The notes under the pieces were generated by a model. That model ran no database searches. It saw nothing but the letters and a program-made list of their open reading frames with translations, and was not told where the DNA came from. Positions 13,915-16,767 of a DNA stretch of 16,767 nucleotides are shown here, piece by piece. The stretch spans positions 1 to 16,767 of the forward strand of contig VSND01000085.1 in the NCBI GenBank assembly GCA_009774145.1. The letters run 5' to 3'. The position numbers and the translations under genes are program-made. Origin of the DNA: Lachnospiraceae bacterium (GTDB taxonomy: Bacteria > Bacillota > Clostridia > Lachnospirales > Lachnospiraceae). Position 1 is the first letter of the stretch. Every line of letters starts with the position of its first letter.

Positions 13915-15931
13915 ATCGTCTCATCACCTGATCCTTATATTCCTTTGCGGCAGCGATGATCTTCTCTGTCAGAAGATCGTCAAGTGCCTGCGTCCTCTCA
14001 ATCTCCTCGCCGATCTTTGGATAATGTTCATCTATCCAGTCCAGCATATCCCGCTGAAACTGCTTGATCTCCTTTACCCGAAGATTCAGAAGAAGACGGC
14101 TGTTTGCCGCACAGAGTGTAATCACCTGCGCATGAAGAGACATCGGTTCACCCAGCGGCTGTTTTAACAGTTCCAGAAGACCTTTTCCATACTGGAGCTG
14201 TTCCTTCGTCACCGCGTCCAGATCGGAACTGAACTGAGTAAACACTTCCGTCTCCCGGTACTGCGCCAGGTCTATACGAATACTTCCTGCCGCCTTTTTC
14301 ATGGCCTTCGTCTGTGCCGCGCCGCCCACGCGGGATACGGATAATCCCACATTGACCGCCGGTCTCATACCGGAGAAGAACAGATCGCTTTCCAGGAAGA
14401 TCTGGCCGTCCGTAATCGAGATCACGTTCGTCGGAATATATGCGGACACATCCCCTGCCTGCGTCTCAATGATCGGAAGCGCGGTTATGGAGCCGCCTCC
14501 CAGCTCGTCGCTCAGGCGGCTGGAACGCTCCAGAAGCCTGGAATGCAGATAAAACACATCGCCCGGATAGGCTTCCCGCCCCGGAGACCGTTCCAGAAGC
14601 AGGGAAAGCGAACGATATGCGACCGCATGCTTGGACAGGTCATCATAGACGATCAGTACATCCTGACCTCTGTGCATAAAATATTCTGCCAGCGCCGTAC
14701 CTGAATAAGGCGCAATATACTGAAGCGGCGCCGGCTCGCTTGCCGTCGAAGATATAACGATCGTATACTCCATGGCGCCTTGTTTTTCAAAAGTGTGGAC
14801 CAGTTTGGCAACCGTCGAAGATTTCTGTCCAATCGCCACATAGATACAGATCACATTTTTTCCTTTCTGGTTCAGAATGGTATCTGTAGCAATGGAGGTC
14901 TTGCCGGTCTGCCGGTCTCCGATGATCAGCTCTCTCTGTCCGCGTCCAATCGGAAACATGGAGTCAATGGCAAGAATACCCGTTTCCATAGGAGTATCCA
15001 CAGACTGCCGCTCGGTAATTCCCGGAGCCGGTTCTTCCACCGGACGGTAATCGGAAGCTTCAATGGGGCCTTTTCCGTCAATGGGCGCTCCCAGCGCATC
15101 CACGACCCTGCCGATAAAACCGTCTCCTACCGGAATACCTGCCATCCGGCCGCTTCGGACTGCCCTTGTGCCTTCGCTGATCCCGGTCTCTTTTCCAAAA
15201 AGAATGCAGCCGATCTCATTCCTGCGGATATCCTGCACCATGCCCTTCAGCCCGTTTTCAAAGACCAGAATCTCACCGTACATGGCATGGTCCACGCCGT
15301 CGATATAGGCAATGCCGTCTCCCACCCGGCTTACGGTACCGATCTCCTGGCTTTCAATATCCACATCATCAAGGCTGCCCTTCAGGATGCTGATAATCCC
15401 TTTCTCTGCCAGCAGGGACTTTGTACCGGCCAGGTCAATCTCCTTTAATCTTTCTTCCAGAATCCGCTTTCGTCCGCCCTCGCTCCAGTCGTATTCCTGT
15501 TTCCCTGCCCGAAGAATAAATCCGCTGCCAAGGGCCGGGTTTTCCTTCTGCTCAATGGAAAGCGTTCTCCCCGGATATTTCTGCTCCAGAAATCTTCGGA
15601 TCCCGGCAAACTGACGTTCATCCGGGGCAGTCACATACTCCAGTACGCATTCCAGAGGCCTGCGTTCTTCCTCCGGCTTCTCTGTATACTCTGTTATGAT
15701 ATCTTCCAGCGCATGGAGCATCCCGTCTTCCGCCAGGGAAAGAAGAAAGGAACGGGAATCCCCCGGAAAGATTTTCTGTATGATAATTTCCTTCTTTTCT
15801 CCGGAAACAGAGGGGTTATCCAGTTCTTCCTCAAGCTGGGGAACCGCCTTCAGGATATCCAGCGCCGTCAGAAGCGCCTCCGGCTTTATCTCCATGCGTA
15901 TAAGCTGTTCCATATATCTGTCATTCTGCAT
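13898..15931 (-). CDS. atpHA: ATP synthase delta-alpha fusion reading frame
   Basis: One uninterrupted frame of 677 codons joins F1 delta and alpha. Residues 1-166 are delta: a shortened N-terminal helix bundle from DRYMEQL, LDNPSVSGEKKEIIIQKIF, FLLSLAEDGMLHALEDIITEY, and the C-terminal signature NPALGSGFILRAGKQEYD. From about residue 170 the sequence is alpha: IESQEIGTVSRVGDGIAYIDG, Walker A GDRQTGKT (about 338-345), VLIVYDDLSKHAVAYR, and the arginine-finger segment VGLSVSRVGGAAQ. Both parts look intact. Separate genes are the rule, and delta:alpha is 1:3 in F1. AAAGGAG (15446-15440) with an in-frame CTG at 15433 lies exactly at the junction and would start a 511-residue alpha. The ATG at 15931 (AGGTGA upstream) is preferred to the GTG at 15940. 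It overlaps atpF by 11 nt and atpG by 17 nt. Confidence 0.93.
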   Translation of the reverse strand: MQNDRYMEQLIRMEIKPEALLTALDILKAVPQLEEELDNPSVSGEKKEIIIQKIFPGDSRSFLLSLAEDGMLHALEDIITEYTEKPEEERRPLECVLEYVTAPDERQFAGIRRFLEQKYPGRTLSIEQKENPALGSGFILRAGKQEYDWSEGGRKRILEERLKEIDLAGTKSLLAEKGIISILKGSLDDVDIESQEIGTVSRVGDGIAYIDGVDHAMYGEILVFENGLKGMVQDIRRNEIGCILFGKETGISEGTRAVRSGRMAGIPVGDGFIGRVVDALGAPIDGKGPIEASDYRPVEEPAPGITERQSVDTPMETGILAIDSMFPIGRGQRELIIGDRQTGKTSIATDTILNQKGKNVICIYVAIGQKSSTVAKLVHTFEKQGAMEYTIVISSTASEPAPLQYIAPYSGTALAEYFMHRGQDVLIVYDDLSKHAVAYRSLSLLLERSPGREAYPGDVFYLHSRLLERSSRLSDELGGGSITALPIIETQAGDVSAYIPTNVISITDGQIFLESDLFFSGMRPAVNVGLSVSRVGGAAQTKAMKKAAGSIRIDLAQYRETEVFTQFSSDLDAVTKEQLQYGKGLLELLKQPLGEPMSLHAQVITLCAANSRLLLNLRVKEIKQFQRDMLDWIDEHYPKIGEEIERTQALDDLLTEKIIAAAKEYKDQVMRRYGRSS
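15431..15446 (-). promoter_or_regulatory. Internal Shine-Dalgarno plus in-frame CTG at the delta-alpha junction
   Basis: AAAGGAG (15446-15440) is followed by 6 nt and an in-frame CTG codon (15433-15431). Delta homology ends about three residues before it. Alpha numbering from this codon places Walker A at 172-179, against 169-176 in E. coli alpha. It may be a live internal start or a fossil of the ancestral atpA start. Confidence 0.5.
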
Positions 15932-16403
15932 CCGTTTCACCTGCTTTTGTCAAAAATTGATCATAGAGCGCATGGTCGCCTTTCGAAGACTGCATGGACT
16001 TTACTGCCGCTTCCATGATGACCGAACGAATCTCCTGCTCTGCCTTTCCAACAATGCGCGCTTTCTCCTGCTCTGCTTCCTTCCTGGACGCCTCTACGAT
16101 CTGTACAGCCTTTTCCTTCGCTTCTTTCACAATGCGATCGTATTCGTTCCGGGCTTTCTCCTGCGCTTCTGTTACGGCTGCTGCTTTTTCTTTCTCAATC
16201 TCCGCCTGAAATTCTTCACATCTGTTTTTTTCCGCCGCTGCCTCTTCCTGGAGTTCCTGCGCTTTTGTATACTGAGATGCGATTGCTTCCTCCCGTTTGC
16301 TGATCACCGCATTGACCGGCTTAAACAGAAATTTGCGGATCAGAATATACCAGATCACAAGATTCAATGCCGTCCAGAGCAGATTCATGTCTAACCTTAA
16401 CAT
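15921..16403 (-). CDS. atpF: ATP synthase F0 subunit b
   Basis: This 160-residue peripheral stalk subunit has the normal length. One N-terminal membrane helix (about residues 7-27, NLLWTALNLVIWYILIRKFLF) leads into KPVNAVISKREEAI. A long glutamate/alanine/lysine-rich coiled coil runs to about residue 135. The C-terminal end (DHALYDQFLTKAGE) is short; this is the part that binds delta. The start ATG at 16403 has AAGGCGG 8 nt upstream. The stop overlaps the start of the delta-alpha frame by 11 nt. There is a single b gene, so a homodimeric stalk is expected. Confidence 0.95.
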   Translation of the reverse strand: MLRLDMNLLWTALNLVIWYILIRKFLFKPVNAVISKREEAIASQYTKAQELQEEAAAEKNRCEEFQAEIEKEKAAAVTEAQEKARNEYDRIVKEAKEKAVQIVEASRKEAEQEKARIVGKAEQEIRSVIMEAAVKSMQSSKGDHALYDQFLTKAGETDAE

Positions 16404-16429
16404 ACCGACATCCGCCTTTCTCTCTATTC

Positions 16430-16654
16430 TCAGGCGAGAAGAATGATAATCAAAAGCGCCACAACGAAACCGTAGATTGCCGTTGCCTCTGCCAGCGCCG
16501 CGCCGAATACCAGCATCTTCATGATCTTGCCCTCAGCCTCCGGCTGCCTCGCCACTGCTTCCGCCGCTTTGGAAGTGGCAATACCGATACCGATACCTGC
16601 TCCAATACCTGTAAATACTGCAAGACCCGCTCCAATTGCAATTAATGTAGACAT
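16430..16654 (-). CDS. atpE: ATP synthase F0 subunit c
   Basis: This 74-residue proteolipid forms the rotor ring. It has two hydrophobic helices: residues 4-26 with the glycine repeat GIGAGIGIGIA, and 46-73 with the ion-binding glutamate E56 in ALAEATAIYG. They are joined by the polar loop ARQPEAEGK. Sodium-type c subunits such as that of Ilyobacter tartaricus have Gln in helix 1 (GVGQG) and Ser after the glutamate (AEST); here these are Ile and Ala. I therefore infer proton coupling. The start ATG at 16654 has AAGGAG upstream. It lies between atpB and atpF. Confidence 0.96.
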   Translation of the reverse strand: MSTLIAIGAGLAVFTGIGAGIGIGIATSKAAEAVARQPEAEGKIMKMLVFGAALAEATAIYGFVVALLIIILLA

Positions 16655-16694
16655 AATTTTTTTCTCCTTTTCCTTTATGATTCTTCTTTCTTTA

Positions 16695-16767
16695 TTATTC
16701 TAATGCTTCTTTAATAAACAGCCCTGTCAGGAATACGAACACATATGCCTGGATCAGACCGTCAAAC
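16695..16767 (-). CDS. atpB: ATP synthase F0 subunit a, C-terminal end (partial)
   Basis: Only the last 23 residues are inside the window. They form a hydrophobic helix, FDGLIQAYVFVFLTGLFIKE, ending ALE and a TAA at 16697-16695. The tract matches the last transmembrane helix of subunit a, with a glutamine followed by aromatic residues, and the position directly before atpE is the standard one. The gene continues beyond the right edge. The gap to atpE (16655-16694) contains only the atpE ribosome binding site. Confidence 0.85.
   Translation of the reverse strand, partial: FDGLIQAYVFVFLTGLFIKEALE

Noticed and set aside
13898..15931. The fusion as a frameshift or pseudogene
   Set aside because: Both halves keep their conserved motifs in one frame, and the surrounding operon is intact. 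There is no sign of decay, although a single-base sequencing error removing a stop cannot be excluded from the sequence alone.
1..16767. CRISPR arrays, insertion sequences, prophage or toxin-antitoxin genes
   Set aside because: No direct-repeat arrays, transposase-like frames or terminal inverted repeats were seen. All long frames are accounted for by housekeeping and sporulation genes or their shadows.

Overview
The window looks like chromosomal DNA of an endospore-forming low-GC Firmicute of class Clostridia, most likely Lachnospiraceae. This rests on the reading of the protein sequences (SigG, SigE, SpoIIGA, a Lachnospiraceae-like FtsZ and MurA) and on gene order; no search was run. I see no mobile element, CRISPR array or phage gene. 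Nearly all DNA is coding, and most of it is on the minus strand.

Left part (1-2964), the sporulation block. A PRC-barrel YlmC/YmxH-type gene and sigG lie on the plus strand. They converge on the minus-strand spoIIGA-sigE pair, and the sigG and sigE stop codons abut with no base between them. spoIIGA has a convincing Spo0A-type promoter: tandem 0A boxes, an unusually long 21-bp spacer and a TATAAT -10, as in the B. subtilis spoIIG promoter.

Middle (2965-10569, minus strand), read mraY - ftsW/spoVE - murA - ftsQ/divIB - ftsZ - terminator - aroE - aroD. This is a shortened division and cell wall (dcw) cluster. Its order matches the Bacillus dcw-to-spoIIG region, but murD, murG and ftsA are missing and an aroE-aroD shikimate pair sits between ftsZ and spoIIGA. 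mraY and ftsZ each have a clear sigma-A promoter, and three copies of the palindrome CAAATTTG lie upstream of the ftsZ promoter. Several starts (murA, ftsQ, ftsZ) are best read as TTG codons 8 nt after the Shine-Dalgarno (SD) sequence.

A plus-strand island (10658-11049) follows, divergent from mraY. It holds a strong promoter, a tRNA-Gly(CCC) gene and, right behind it, a gene for a small Lys/Glu-rich coiled-coil protein. A perfect 15-bp hairpin separates it from the end of the ATP synthase operon.

Right part (11126-16767, minus strand), the F-type ATP synthase operon a(partial)-c-b-[delta-alpha]-gamma-beta-epsilon. Its striking feature is that delta and alpha are one open reading frame of about 677 codons. 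Exactly at the junction there is a strong SD followed 6 nt later by an in-frame CTG. Starting there would give a 511-residue alpha, the normal size. This is the most interesting item in the window, because F1 needs three alpha but only one delta.
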